DNA from: Methylobacterium sp. J-077
GTDB taxonomy: Bacteria > Pseudomonadota > Alphaproteobacteria > Rhizobiales > Beijerinckiaceae
DNA: 64,000 nucleotides
Direction of reading: 5' to 3'
NCBI RefSeq assembly: GCF_022829365.1
Contig: NZ_JAKSYJ010000078.1
Span: 87,149-151,148 of the forward strand
In this document: piece after piece, positions 1 to 7,869 of the stretch
Position numbering within the stretch: the stretch's first letter is position 1
Layout: each line of letters opens with the position of its first letter
Made by a program: the position numbers and the translations under genes
The notes under the pieces: model-generated
Told to the model about the DNA's origin: nothing
The model's database searches: none
What the model saw: the letters and a program-made list of their open reading frames with translations, nothing else

Positions 1-304
1 GATCGTCGACACCGCGTCGAAATCCGACGTGGTCGCCAAGGAGGGCCCGCTCTACAAGTGCAACGGCTGCGCGGCGGACATCGCCAAGAGCCTGGGTGCG
101 GACCTCGTCGTGACCGGCTATGTGGAGAAGGGATCCGGCCAGATCTTCAACCTGACCGTCACCATCGCCGAGGCCCAGACCGGCAAGATGGTGCGCGGCG
201 GGCAGGTGACGATCCGGGCCGATACCGACGACACCTGGGCGCATGCCATGCGCTGGGTGGTGAAGAACCGCCTGCTCGCCGAGCCGCTGCCCGGCAAGTC
301 GTGA
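1..304 (+). CDS. DUF2380/DUF3280-like protein, C-terminal part
   Basis: The reading frame is open from base 2 and ends at TGA 302-304, so the gene begins before the window and about 100 C-terminal residues are visible. They contain a CNGCAADIAKSLGAD segment followed by alternating hydrophobic strands (LVVTGYV, FNLTVTIAEA). This resembles the DUF2380/DUF3280 group of exported, substrate-binding-like proteins of unknown function. It lies 28 nt upstream of mfnB on the same strand and may share its operon. No function can be assigned. The family call rests on recognition of the pattern only. Confidence 0.55.
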   Translation, partial: IVDTASKSDVVAKEGPLYKCNGCAADIAKSLGADLVVTGYVEKGSGQIFNLTVTIAEAQTGKMVRGGQVTIRADTDDTWAHAMRWVVKNRLLAEPLPGKS

Positions 305-332
305 CCTAGCGCAGCCAGTCCTTGAGAGATCC

Positions 333-1034
333 GTGTCCGCGTTCCCCGTTTCGCCAGCCCCCCTGCCCCGGCTCCTCGTCAGCGTCCGCGACCCGGCCGA
401 GGCCGAGGCCGCCCTGCTCGCCGGGGCCGACCTGATCGATGCCAAGGACCCGGAGCGCGGGGCGCTCGGCGCCCTCGACGCCGGACTAGTGGGCGAGATC
501 GTCGCCCGGGTCGCGGGCGCGGCCGTGACCAGCGCGGTGGCCAACCCGACGCTCGAGTGCGTCGCCGCCATGGCACGGACAAGGGTCGATTGGGTGAAGG
601 TCGGGCTCGGCCCGGCGCTGCGGTGCGATACGGTAGCCCTCGGCGGGCTGACCGCCGCCGCGCCCGGCCGCCTGATCGCCGTTCTGTTCGCCGAGGACGG
701 GCCGGTGGCCGATCTAGTCCCGGCCCTGGCGCGGGCCGGTTTCGCGGGGGCGATGGTCGACACTGCCGGGAAGACCGGGGCGCGGCTTACGGACCTTGCC
801 GAGCCGGGCACGCTCGGGGCCTTTACGGCGGCCTGCCGCGCCCATGGCTTGATGAGCGGGTTGGCGGGCTCGCTGCGTGTCACCGATCTCCCGGTCCTGA
901 GCGGCCATCGCCCGGATTATTTCGGCTTCCGCGGTGGCCTGTGCCGCGATTTCGACAGGCACAATGGCATCGACCCCCTGCGGGTCGCAGAAGCCGTGCG
1001 CGCCCTCCGGCCGACCCATCGGGATGCCGCGTGA
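333..1034 (+). CDS. mfnB: (5-formylfuran-3-yl)methyl phosphate synthase, MfnB-like
   Basis: MfnB joins two glyceraldehyde-3-phosphates to make the furan phosphate precursor of methanofuran/methylofuran. The 233-residue protein has the family's TIM-barrel pattern. Known catalytic positions are recognisable: K38 in IDAKDP, K89 in DWVKVG, and D143/K147 in MVDTAGKTG. The start is GTG with a weak GAGAG ribosome site. Its stop overlaps the next start by 4 nt (GTGA), so translation is probably coupled to the kinase gene. The family is typical of methanogens and of methylotrophs that use the tetrahydromethanopterin pathway. Family assignment is firm; the exact bacterial product is inferred. Confidence 0.85.
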   Translation: MSAFPVSPAPLPRLLVSVRDPAEAEAALLAGADLIDAKDPERGALGALDAGLVGEIVARVAGAAVTSAVANPTLECVAAMARTRVDWVKVGLGPALRCDTVALGGLTAAAPGRLIAVLFAEDGPVADLVPALARAGFAGAMVDTAGKTGARLTDLAEPGTLGAFTAACRAHGLMSGLAGSLRVTDLPVLSGHRPDYFGFRGGLCRDFDRHNGIDPLRVAEAVRALRPTHRDAA

Positions 1035-1600
1035 CGACGATCCTCAAGATCGGCGGCAGCTTGGAAGCGGACCCGGTGCGGCTGGGCGCCCTGCTGACGG
1101 AGGCGGCGGCGGGCGTCCACGGGCGCTGCGTCGTCGTTCCGGGCGGCGGCGCCTTCGCGGAGGCCGTGCGGGCCGACCAGATCCGCGACGGCTTCGACGA
1201 TGCCGAGGCTCACCGCCGCGCCCTCGACGCGATGGGCCGCATGGCCGATTTTTTTCGGAGTTTGGAGCCGCGGCTGACCCACAGCGTCGAGCCTTGGGCC
1301 GATACAGCCGCGGCCAGCGTCTGGGACCCGGCGACCCTACGCGCCGGCCATCCCGAGATCCCCGAAAGCTGGGACGTCACCTCCGACAGCCTCGCCCTCT
1401 GGCTGGCCACGCGCCTGCGCGCCGGTCGCTGCGTGCTGGTGAAGTCGGCCGACGCTTGGGCCGACGAGGCCCCTGCCCTCCTGGCCCGGCGCGGGCTGGT
1501 CGATGCCGCCTTCCCGGCTTTCGCGGCCCGCTACGGTGGGCCGATCGAGATCTGGGGTCCGACCAAGCAGGTCACGCTCCGGCAGCGGGTGGCCGCGTGA
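1031..1600 (+). CDS. Amino-acid-kinase family protein, MfnE-like
   Basis: This is a 189-residue small member of the amino acid kinase fold. The N-terminal ILKIGGSL nucleotide loop, the VVPGGG glycine loop near residue 37 and VKSADAW in the C-terminal half are visible. In methanogens the corresponding small kinase, MfnE, phosphorylates aminomethylfuran-methanol phosphate in methanofuran synthesis. Position directly behind mfnB, with 4-nt GTGA overlaps at both ends, supports the same role here. It is shorter than ordinary aspartate or glutamate kinases, which argues against an amino acid substrate. The GTG start was chosen because the glycine motif begins only a few residues later. Confidence 0.78.
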   Translation: MTTILKIGGSLEADPVRLGALLTEAAAGVHGRCVVVPGGGAFAEAVRADQIRDGFDDAEAHRRALDAMGRMADFFRSLEPRLTHSVEPWADTAAASVWDPATLRAGHPEIPESWDVTSDSLALWLATRLRAGRCVLVKSADAWADEAPALLARRGLVDAAFPAFAARYGGPIEIWGPTKQVTLRQRVAA

Positions 1601-3156
1601 GTCCGGCCGAGCACATCGTCTTCGTCACCGGACGCCTCGCCCGGGCGCGGCTCGAAAAGGTCGCGGCCGGCCTGCCGTCGAGCATCCGTTGGAGCATCGC
1701 GGATGCCGGCGTGAAGGTCGCCGCGCTGATGACCGAGGAAATCATCCGCCGCCGGGTCGACATCCCCGAGGGCGCGACCCGGATAGTCCTGCCCGGCCGC
1801 TGCCGGGCCGATACCGCCCGGTTGGCCGAGCATTTCCACCTCCCGGTCGAGCGCGGCCCGGACGAGGTGGTCGACCTGCCGGTCTGGCTCGGACTCGCCG
1901 GCCGCAAGGTCGACCTGTCGAAGCACGACCTGCGGATCTTCTCCGAGATCGTCGACGCCTCGAAGATGACGCCCGACAAGATCCTGGCCAAGGGGCTCGA
2001 CCTCGCCCGCCGCGGCGCCGACGTGATCGACCTGGGCGGCCTGCCGGACACGACCTTCCCGCACCTCGAAGAGTCGGTGGCCGCCCTGAAGGGCGCGGGC
2101 CTGAAGGTCAGCGTCGATTCGTTCTCCCTCGACGAACTCGCCCGCGGCGCCCGTGCCGGGGCCGACTACCTGCTCAGCCTGAACATCGACACGCTGGACC
2201 TCGCCTTCGAGACCGACGCGGTGCCGATCCTGGTGCCCCTGCGCCCGGACGACCTGCCCTCCCTCGACCAGGCGATCGAGCGGATGCTGAAGGCCGGAAA
2301 ACCGTTCCTGGCGGATCCGATCCTGGAGCCGATCCACCACGGCTTCGTGGATTCGATCGGCCGCTACCGCGACACCCGCGCCCGCTGGCCCGACATCCAG
2401 ATGATGATGGGCACCGGCAACCTGACGGAGCTGACCGAGGCGGATTCGCTGGGCGTCACCGCGCTCTTGGTCGGGATGTGCTCGGAGCTGTCGATCGGCA
2501 ACGCGCTGATCGTCCAGGTCTCCAACCATACCCGCCGCACCGTCGAGGAGCACGACGCCGCAAGGCGGGTGATGTACGCGGCGAAAGCCGATTCCGCCCT
2601 GCCCAAGGGTTACGGCCGGGCTCTGCTCGCCCTCCACGACAAGCGTCCGTTCGTGCAGAATGCCGCGGAGGTCGCCCAGGCCGCGGTCGAGGTCCGCGAC
2701 CCGAATTACCGGATCGCGGTCGCCGAGGACGGGATCCACGTCTACAACCGCGACATCCACAGGGTCGGCACCGACGCGATGGCCTTCTTCCCCGATCTCG
2801 ACGTGGCGAGCGACGGCGCCCACGCCTTCTATCTCGGGGCGGAACTCGCCAAGGCCGAGACCGCCTGGCGGCTCGGTAAGCGCTACGTCCAGGACGAACC
2901 ACTCGACTGGGGCTGCGCCGCCGATGCCGATGTGGAGAATTCCACCGCCTTCAAGAAGGCCGGTCACACCCGTCATTCCGGCCCCGACGCGCCGCCGCCC
3001 GGCACCCGGGACGCCCGGCTGGTGAAGCCCGAGGCGGATGCCGACGCTCCCGAAACGATCTCGGAATCCGAGGCGCGGGACGAGGCCGTCCCGGATCGCC
3101 CGCAGCCGGCGACCAAGCTGGTCTGCGGCCGGCTTGTGCCGGCGGACCAGGCCTGA
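1597..3156 (+). CDS. Dihydropteroate synthase-related protein (C1 cofactor synthesis)
   Basis: A 519-residue protein with an N-terminal domain of about 130 residues, then a dihydropteroate-synthase-like barrel. Barrel features are DLGGLPDTTFP, VSVDSFSLDEL and MMGTGNLTEL, followed by the characteristic VSNHTRR segment and a C-terminal DUF-type extension. It belongs to the family found in methanogens and H4MPT-dependent methylotrophs rather than the folate FolP. A role in the pterin/aryl coupling or another step of tetrahydromethanopterin synthesis is inferred from family and operon. The GTG start overlaps the kinase stop by 4 nt. The last 60 residues are acidic, proline-rich and probably disordered. 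Confidence 0.82.
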   Translation: MSPAEHIVFVTGRLARARLEKVAAGLPSSIRWSIADAGVKVAALMTEEIIRRRVDIPEGATRIVLPGRCRADTARLAEHFHLPVERGPDEVVDLPVWLGLAGRKVDLSKHDLRIFSEIVDASKMTPDKILAKGLDLARRGADVIDLGGLPDTTFPHLEESVAALKGAGLKVSVDSFSLDELARGARAGADYLLSLNIDTLDLAFETDAVPILVPLRPDDLPSLDQAIERMLKAGKPFLADPILEPIHHGFVDSIGRYRDTRARWPDIQMMMGTGNLTELTEADSLGVTALLVGMCSELSIGNALIVQVSNHTRRTVEEHDAARRVMYAAKADSALPKGYGRALLALHDKRPFVQNAAEVAQAAVEVRDPNYRIAVAEDGIHVYNRDIHRVGTDAMAFFPDLDVASDGAHAFYLGAELAKAETAWRLGKRYVQDEPLDWGCAADADVENSTAFKKAGHTRHSGPDAPPPGTRDARLVKPEADADAPETISESEARDEAVPDRPQPATKLVCGRLVPADQA

Positions 3157-3159
3157 GCC

Positions 3160-3750
3160 ATGCCGCTGATCCTGGAGACCATCGTCACCACGCTCGCGCC
3201 CTCCGGCGAGCTGCACCTCGTGCCCTTCGGGCTGATCGGCGAGGAGGACGGCTACGTTTTGGCGCCGTTCCGGCCGTCGCCGACGATCGCCAATCTCGAG
3301 GCCAATCCGTGTTTCGCAGCGTCGAGCCCGCGGGACATCCGAGTCATTGCGGGCGCGGTGACGGGACGGCGCGAATGGCCGACCGTGGCGTGCGCGGCCA
3401 TTCCCGGCCAGCGGCTCGCCGACAGTTTCGGACACGCGGAGTTCGAGGTCGCCTCGGTCGAGGACCACGCGACCCGGCCGCGCTTTCACGGCCGTCTGGT
3501 CCATTCCGCCGCGCACGCGCCGTTCATCGGCTACAACCGCGCCCAGGCCGCGGTGCTGGAAGCGGCGATCCTCTCGACCCGGCTCCACATGCTTGAGCCG
3601 GACAAGGTGTTGACGGAGATGGCCTACCTCGCCATCGCCATCGCCAAGACCGCGGGCCCGCGCGAGCGCGAGGCCTGGGGCTGGATCGAGGACAAGGTCG
3701 CGGCGGCCCTCGGCCCCGAGGCGCGCATCCTCGATCGAGACGAACGCTAG
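3160..3750 (+). CDS. DUF447 family flavin-binding-like protein
   Basis: The 196-residue product matches the DUF447 pattern: VTTLAPSGELHLVPFGL near the N-terminus, NLEANPCFA around residues 46-54, and a C-terminal GWIEDKVAAAL helix. DUF447 proteins have a split-barrel, FMN-binding-like fold and are shared by methanogens and H4MPT methylotrophs. The biochemical role is not established. The gene starts 3 nt after the dihydropteroate-synthase-like gene and is the last of four tightly packed cofactor genes. A redox step on a pterin or furan intermediate is possible but is only inference. Confidence 0.8.
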   Translation: MPLILETIVTTLAPSGELHLVPFGLIGEEDGYVLAPFRPSPTIANLEANPCFAASSPRDIRVIAGAVTGRREWPTVACAAIPGQRLADSFGHAEFEVASVEDHATRPRFHGRLVHSAAHAPFIGYNRAQAAVLEAAILSTRLHMLEPDKVLTEMAYLAIAIAKTAGPREREAWGWIEDKVAAALGPEARILDRDER

Positions 3751-3866
3751 ATCCGTATCCGATGGATCGAATGCGGATCTGACACTTACTTGTGACACGC
3801 TCTGCGGCGCGGAACCGGTATTCCCATCACCGGAATGCGCCCTGGAGGCGGGAGGAGCAGGACACG

Positions 3867-4400
3867 ATGAAGAAAATGACCCTGGCCCTGGCGGCCACGG
3901 CCGCCCTGGTGGCGGCGACCGCGCAGGCCCACGGCCCGACCCGGCGCAAGATTTCCGAGTCGATCGAGATCAACGCGCCGGCCGACAAGGTCTGGGCCGT
4001 CGTCGGCGACGTGAAGAATGCCGACTGGGTCCAGAACGTCACCAAGACCGAAGTGACCGGCGACGTGCCGAACAAGTTCAAGCGCACGCTGACGCTGAAG
4101 AACGGCGATCAGATCCAGGAGACCAGCAACAAGTACAAGCCCGACGACAAGCTGTTCTCATACTACATCGATAAGGTCGACGTGAAGGATCTGCCGGCCA
4201 ACGACTATTCCGCTTCGATCACGGTCGAGCCTGCGGGCGACGCGAAGTCCAAAGTCGAGTGGAAGGCGGCGTTCTACCGCGGCTACATGAACAACGATCC
4301 GCCGCCCGAGCTGAACGACGAGGCCTCCGAGAAGGGCGTCGGCGACTGGATCAAGGCGAGCCTCGCCAACCTGAAGGCCAAGGTCGAGAAGGGCTCGTGA
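3867..4400 (+). CDS. mxaD: MxaD-like periplasmic SRPBCC protein
   Basis: The 177-residue protein has a clear signal peptide with cleavage expected after TAQA (about residue 22), then a START/SRPBCC polyketide-cyclase-like fold (SIEINAPADKVWAVVGD). This matches MxaD, the periplasmic protein reported to help electron transfer between methanol dehydrogenase and its cytochrome cL. GGAGGAG lies 9 nt before the ATG, which decides the start over an upstream in-frame GTG. A 116-nt gap from DUF447 leaves room for its own promoter. Because SRPBCC proteins are diverse, the link to a PQQ dehydrogenase is good but not proven here. Confidence 0.72.
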   Translation: MKKMTLALAATAALVAATAQAHGPTRRKISESIEINAPADKVWAVVGDVKNADWVQNVTKTEVTGDVPNKFKRTLTLKNGDQIQETSNKYKPDDKLFSYYIDKVDVKDLPANDYSASITVEPAGDAKSKVEWKAAFYRGYMNNDPPPELNDEASEKGVGDWIKASLANLKAKVEKGS

Positions 4401-5353
4401 GCCTCGACAGGCGCGGCGCGGCCCTCGCCGCCGCCCTCGCCCTGTTTGCAACGCTGGCCCGCGCCGACCCGGCGCGGGAGGCGATCGTGACGGCCCAGCT
4501 CGGTGGCGCGGTCGAGATCGTCGATCTCGCCGCCGGCAAGGTGGTGCGCAGCATTCCGGTGGACGGCGCGCCAGCCGGAATCGCCCTGTCGCCGGATCGC
4601 AAACGGGCTTACGTCACGCGGCCCGAGGGCCACGGCCTCGCCGTGCTCGACCTCGATGCCGGACGCATCGTCGCGGAGGTGCCGCTGCCGGGCGGACCGC
4701 TCGGCGTCGCCGCCGATCCGAAGGGCGGCACGGTCTACGTGGCGGATTGGTACGGCCACCGGCTGTTCGTGCTGACCGAGCGCGCCGGCACGCTCGTCCC
4801 TGACGGCGAGATCGCGGTCGGCGCCTCGCCCTCCGGCATCGCCGTCTCCCTCGACGGCGCGACGCTGTACGTCGCCAACCGGGAGGCCGATACGGTCTCG
4901 GTGGTCGACGCCAAGGCCCGCACGGAGACGACAGTCATTCCGGTCGGGCAGCACCCGTTCGGCATTACCCTGGATGCCGCCGGCGGTCGCGCCTACACGG
5001 CGAACGTCACCAGCGACGACGTCTCGGTGATCGACCTCGCGGGCGGCCGCGAGATCACCCGGATCCCCACTGGACGGCGGCCTTATGTGATCGCGCTGGC
5101 TCAAGGCCGCGGCTTCGTCACCGACCAATATGCCGGCAGCGTCACGGCCTTCGACCTCACCACCCTCAAGCCGATCGCCGACATCGATGTCGGCGATCAC
5201 CCCGAGGGCATCGCGGCGGATGGCGAAGGCCGGCTCTACGTCGCCAACTGGGGCGACAACACGCTGAGCGTTCTCGACGCGCGCACGCTCAAGGTGCTGG
5301 CGACCATCCCGACCGGGAACGGACCGCGCGCCTTCGGCGATTTCTTGCGCTAG
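4397..5353 (+). CDS. YVTN-family beta-propeller protein, exported
   Basis: A 318-residue protein with a signal peptide (cleavage near TLARA, residue 23) and about seven repeats of the YVTN type, such as KRAYVTRPEG, TVYVADWYG, TLYVANREAD and LYVANWGDN, each about 42 residues. Such propellers often accompany PQQ-dependent dehydrogenases in methylotrophs, but their ligands are unknown. The GTG start overlaps the mxaD-like stop by 4 nt, so the two are almost certainly co-translated. A 13-bp perfect inverted repeat follows 14 nt after the stop and ends the operon. Confidence 0.85.
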   Translation: MSLDRRGAALAAALALFATLARADPAREAIVTAQLGGAVEIVDLAAGKVVRSIPVDGAPAGIALSPDRKRAYVTRPEGHGLAVLDLDAGRIVAEVPLPGGPLGVAADPKGGTVYVADWYGHRLFVLTERAGTLVPDGEIAVGASPSGIAVSLDGATLYVANREADTVSVVDAKARTETTVIPVGQHPFGITLDAAGGRAYTANVTSDDVSVIDLAGGREITRIPTGRRPYVIALAQGRGFVTDQYAGSVTAFDLTTLKPIADIDVGDHPEGIAADGEGRLYVANWGDNTLSVLDARTLKVLATIPTGNGPRAFGDFLR

Positions 5354-5367
5354 GTCGTTGGTTTTGG

Positions 5368-5404
5368 ATCGTCCCGAAAGCCGGAAACCACCTTTCGGGA
5401 CGAT
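5368..5404 (+). terminator. 13-bp perfect hairpin after beta-propeller gene
   Basis: Bases 5368-5380 (atcgtcccgaaag) are exactly complementary to 5392-5404, with an 11-nt loop. The hairpin lies 14 nt after the stop of the beta-propeller gene and just before the convergent small membrane protein gene, so it could serve both strands. There is no long T run, as is common in GC-rich alphaproteobacteria. Confidence 0.7.
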
Positions 5405-5407
5405 ACT

Positions 5408-5608
5408 CTAGTCGAGCTGGCGGTGGGGCGCTCGGCGATAGGCGGCCCTGGCGACCACGAGAGCGCCGCCGATTTGCAGGAAGCCGGATTCGCCGAGATC
5501 CGGCGGCGCACCATGCGCCTGGATCAGAAGCCGCGTCAGTGCATTCAGCGCCAGCAACGTCAGGCAGAAGGCCGCTGCGGCGAGCAGGCTGGCGACGAAC
5601 TCGGGCAT
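5408..5608 (-). CDS. Small membrane protein, unknown
   Basis: A 66-residue product starting MPEFVASLLAAAAF, with one strong hydrophobic helix in the first 25 residues and a second weaker one near residues 43-56. GGGGA lies upstream of the ATG at a workable distance; a longer in-frame start at 5632 exists but adds a polar tail. No family is recognised. Hydrophobic pattern and codon use support it modestly. Confidence 0.45.
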   Translation of the reverse strand: MPEFVASLLAAAAFCLTLLALNALTRLLIQAHGAPPDLGESGFLQIGGALVVARAAYRRAPHRQLD

Positions 5609-5682
5609 GGGCTGATCCCCCGTGTCGAACACGGCGAGACTAGCAAGCCCTACGCCAAGGGAAAGGCCGGTACTGCGTCGGG

Positions 5683-6852
5683 TCAGCGCTTGCGCGCCGC
5701 CGCCGCCGGGGTCCCGGCCTGGACCGCCGGCGCGAGGCGGGGAGTCTCGACCGCGAGCCGCTTCACCGGCCAGCCGTCGCTCCAGCGCTCCATATCGGCG
5801 AGCCGCGGGTTGTTCTTCATCGCATTCGCGTCGGACCCGGCGAAGGCCGCCGCCGCTGCGATGTCGAAGGTCTTCCAGAAGCCAAGGTAATCCAGCGCGT
5901 CGACGCGAGCGACGTTGATCTGGGACACCAGGGTCTGCTGCTCGCCGGTGAGTGCCATGTCGGCCGACCAGCGGAACGGCGGCGGCTTCGGAGCGTCCTT
6001 GGCCGCCTCCTTCGGTTCCGGACCCGGCTTGATCGCGCCGCCATCATAGCCGGTGTCGGTGCCGGCGGGCGCCGCCAGAGTCGCCGTGAGCGCCGGGAAG
6101 CCGTGATCGTCCGAGAGGGCGCGGACGAACAGCTTGCGCTCGATGGGGACGGCACTGGCCTCGCGCAGCAATCGTTTCGCCGCGAGGTCGGCTGCCCGCG
6201 TATCCTTGTCGCCGACCATAGTGATGATCAGCGTGGACGGGTCGATGCCGGACAGTTCGGTGAGCGCGATGCCGCGGGATTTCGGCCCGCTGGCGATGCC
6301 GCCCGGCGCCGCCGCGAAGATCAGCTTCGGGACTGGCAGCCCCCGCGACCTGGCGTCGGCGGCCATGTCGAAGGCGATGGGCGCGCCGGCGAGATGGCCG
6401 ATCACCGCGACGCGGCCGAGATCGGGCTTGGCATCGATGTCGGCCGCAAGGTCGGCGAGCGCGGCCTTGACTAGGCCCTCGGCGATCCCGGGCGCGTCGG
6501 CCGGCCGGGTCCGGTTCACATCCTGGAAGCGGGGATAGAGCACGAGCCAGCCCTGGCGGGTCAGGTGGTCGATCCAGCCGCCATAGCTCTGCGGATTGAC
6601 CACGCCCCAGCCGTGCAGAAACACCGCCACGGGTCGCCCCGCCTCGGGTGCGGCACCACTTGCATGGAACGCGAAGGTGGTCGCGCTCCCCCGCCCGAGC
6701 AGGCGCTTCACGATCGTTGCCTTGCGGTCGCCGACGCTGCCGGGGCCCTCGGCCGGCTGGGGCGGCGGGGCGGCGGCCTGCGCGACCTGGGTTCCGGCCA
6801 GTGCCAGGATCAGGCCAGCGGCAAGCGATCCGCGAAGTACATTGAGACGCAT
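5683..6852 (-). CDS. Exported alpha/beta-hydrolase-like protein lacking the serine nucleophile
   Basis: A 389-residue protein with a signal peptide (cleavage near VAQA, about residue 26). An alpha/beta-hydrolase fold follows: oxyanion region VFLHGWG at 78-83, then the nucleophile elbow at 152-156, which reads GHLAG rather than GxSxG. An acid-loop MVGDKDT and a histidine-loop DDHGFPAL are present further on. A C-terminal extension of about 100 residues is Pro/Lys-rich and then helical. With leucine in the nucleophile position it may be a binding protein or use another mechanism. It stands alone, transcribed towards the beta-propeller operon. Confidence 0.7.
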   Translation of the reverse strand: MRLNVLRGSLAAGLILALAGTQVAQAAAPPPQPAEGPGSVGDRKATIVKRLLGRGSATTFAFHASGAAPEAGRPVAVFLHGWGVVNPQSYGGWIDHLTRQGWLVLYPRFQDVNRTRPADAPGIAEGLVKAALADLAADIDAKPDLGRVAVIGHLAGAPIAFDMAADARSRGLPVPKLIFAAAPGGIASGPKSRGIALTELSGIDPSTLIITMVGDKDTRAADLAAKRLLREASAVPIERKLFVRALSDDHGFPALTATLAAPAGTDTGYDGGAIKPGPEPKEAAKDAPKPPPFRWSADMALTGEQQTLVSQINVARVDALDYLGFWKTFDIAAAAAFAGSDANAMKNNPRLADMERWSDGWPVKRLAVETPRLAPAVQAGTPAAAARKR

Positions 6853-6941
6853 GGGGGGCTCGACTGAGGGACGCGATGCGTCGGCAGGTCAGGGCCCGCT
6901 GAATAGCAGATTCCCCCGCCTTGGCGACTCGTGTCGATCGG

Positions 6942-7142
6942 TCAGGCGGCGAAGGCTCGCTCGGCCTCCGTCCGGTCGAGGCGCAATGCCAGGGCCAGGA
7001 TCTCGTCCGGCACCTCGTCGCCCGTTGCGCCGTAATGGGCGCGCAACTCGTCGCTCAAGGTGTCGACGACTTGGACCTCGGGCGTATCGTCCCAAGGACG
7101 GCGTCGGAGAGACTCGGCGTAATTGGCAGCGACGATGCGCAT
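6942..7142 (-). CDS. Small hypothetical protein
   Basis: A 66-residue acidic protein beginning MRIVAANYAESL, with a predicted amphipathic helix near the C-terminus (EILALALRLDRTEAERAF). An upstream in-frame start at 7172 exists, but its leader is Arg-rich and looks non-coding. Only a weak ribosome site is visible. No family is recognised. It sits between the hydrolase-like gene and a response regulator. Confidence 0.5.
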   Translation of the reverse strand: MRIVAANYAESLRRRPWDDTPEVQVVDTLSDELRAHYGATGDEVPDEILALALRLDRTEAERAFAA

Positions 7143-7222
7143 GGTGTTTCTTCGGGGCCGACGGCGTTGCACGGGACCGGGCGCCGTGCGCTCCGGGAGT
7201 GGCGTACAACCCGGAGTTGGCC

Positions 7223-7678
7223 TCAGGTTTCCAAGCCCGGAGTCATTAATTTACCTCCCGGCCCGATCACCGCCGGACCGGTCGTGCCCGAGGGACGCCC
7301 CGCGGCCTGCTCGACCCAGGCCAGGATATCCTCGGCGCGCCAGGGCTTCGGGATGAAGGTCGCCGACATGCGCAGGTCGCTCGGCTGGTCTCCCGCATCG
7401 CCCGACGTGAGTAACACCCGCACCCGCGGCCAGGTCACGCCGATAATCCGGGCCAGCTCGAAGCCCCCGATCGGTCCGGGCGTGCGGACATCCGAGAACA
7501 CGACGCTGACCTCGTCGGCCCGGTCCTTGAGGATGGCGAGCGCGCGGTCGGCCGTCTCGGCCTCGATCACCGTGAAGCCGGTATCCTCCAGGAGCGTAGC
7601 CGCGAGGAAGCGCTCGTCGGGCTGGTCTTCCACGACGAGAATCACGGGCTTCCGTCCGGGCTGTACCGAATCGCTCAT
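7223..7678 (-). CDS. Single-domain response regulator (CheY-like receiver)
   Basis: A 151-residue protein consisting of one receiver domain. The acidic pair E17/D18 (VVEDQPDE), the phosphoacceptor D63 (FSDVRTPG), T/S91-92 and K111 (IPKPW) are all present, so it should be phosphorylatable. The KPW motif is common in FixJ-like and stand-alone receivers of alphaproteobacteria. There is no output domain and no kinase gene nearby, so its partner is unknown. The ATG at 7678 was chosen because the upstream extension to 7825 lacks domain character. Confidence 0.85.
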   Translation of the reverse strand: MSDSVQPGRKPVILVVEDQPDERFLAATLLEDTGFTVIEAETADRALAILKDRADEVSVVFSDVRTPGPIGGFELARIIGVTWPRVRVLLTSGDAGDQPSDLRMSATFIPKPWRAEDILAWVEQAAGRPSGTTGPAVIGPGGKLMTPGLET

Positions 7679-7869
7679 GGGCCGGGACACTCTACAGGGG
7701 CTGAACGGCGGTCGCGTCGATCGGTTCAATATCCCGATCGCAGCGTCCGGCCGGACCCGCGCAGGCACAGATCCTCCCGTAACCCTTGCATATTCGGTAA
7801 GTTGTGGCCGTGTCCTGGGAAGCACAGCGACTCAGGAACATCCTGCCAAGACGGCGGAGACCCGTTGGT

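Noticed and set aside
1531..3798. 755-codon minus-strand open frame over the C1 cofactor genes
   Set aside because: It is antisense to three well-conserved proteins, has low-complexity Arg/Gly/Asp composition and no ribosome site. High GC creates such frames.
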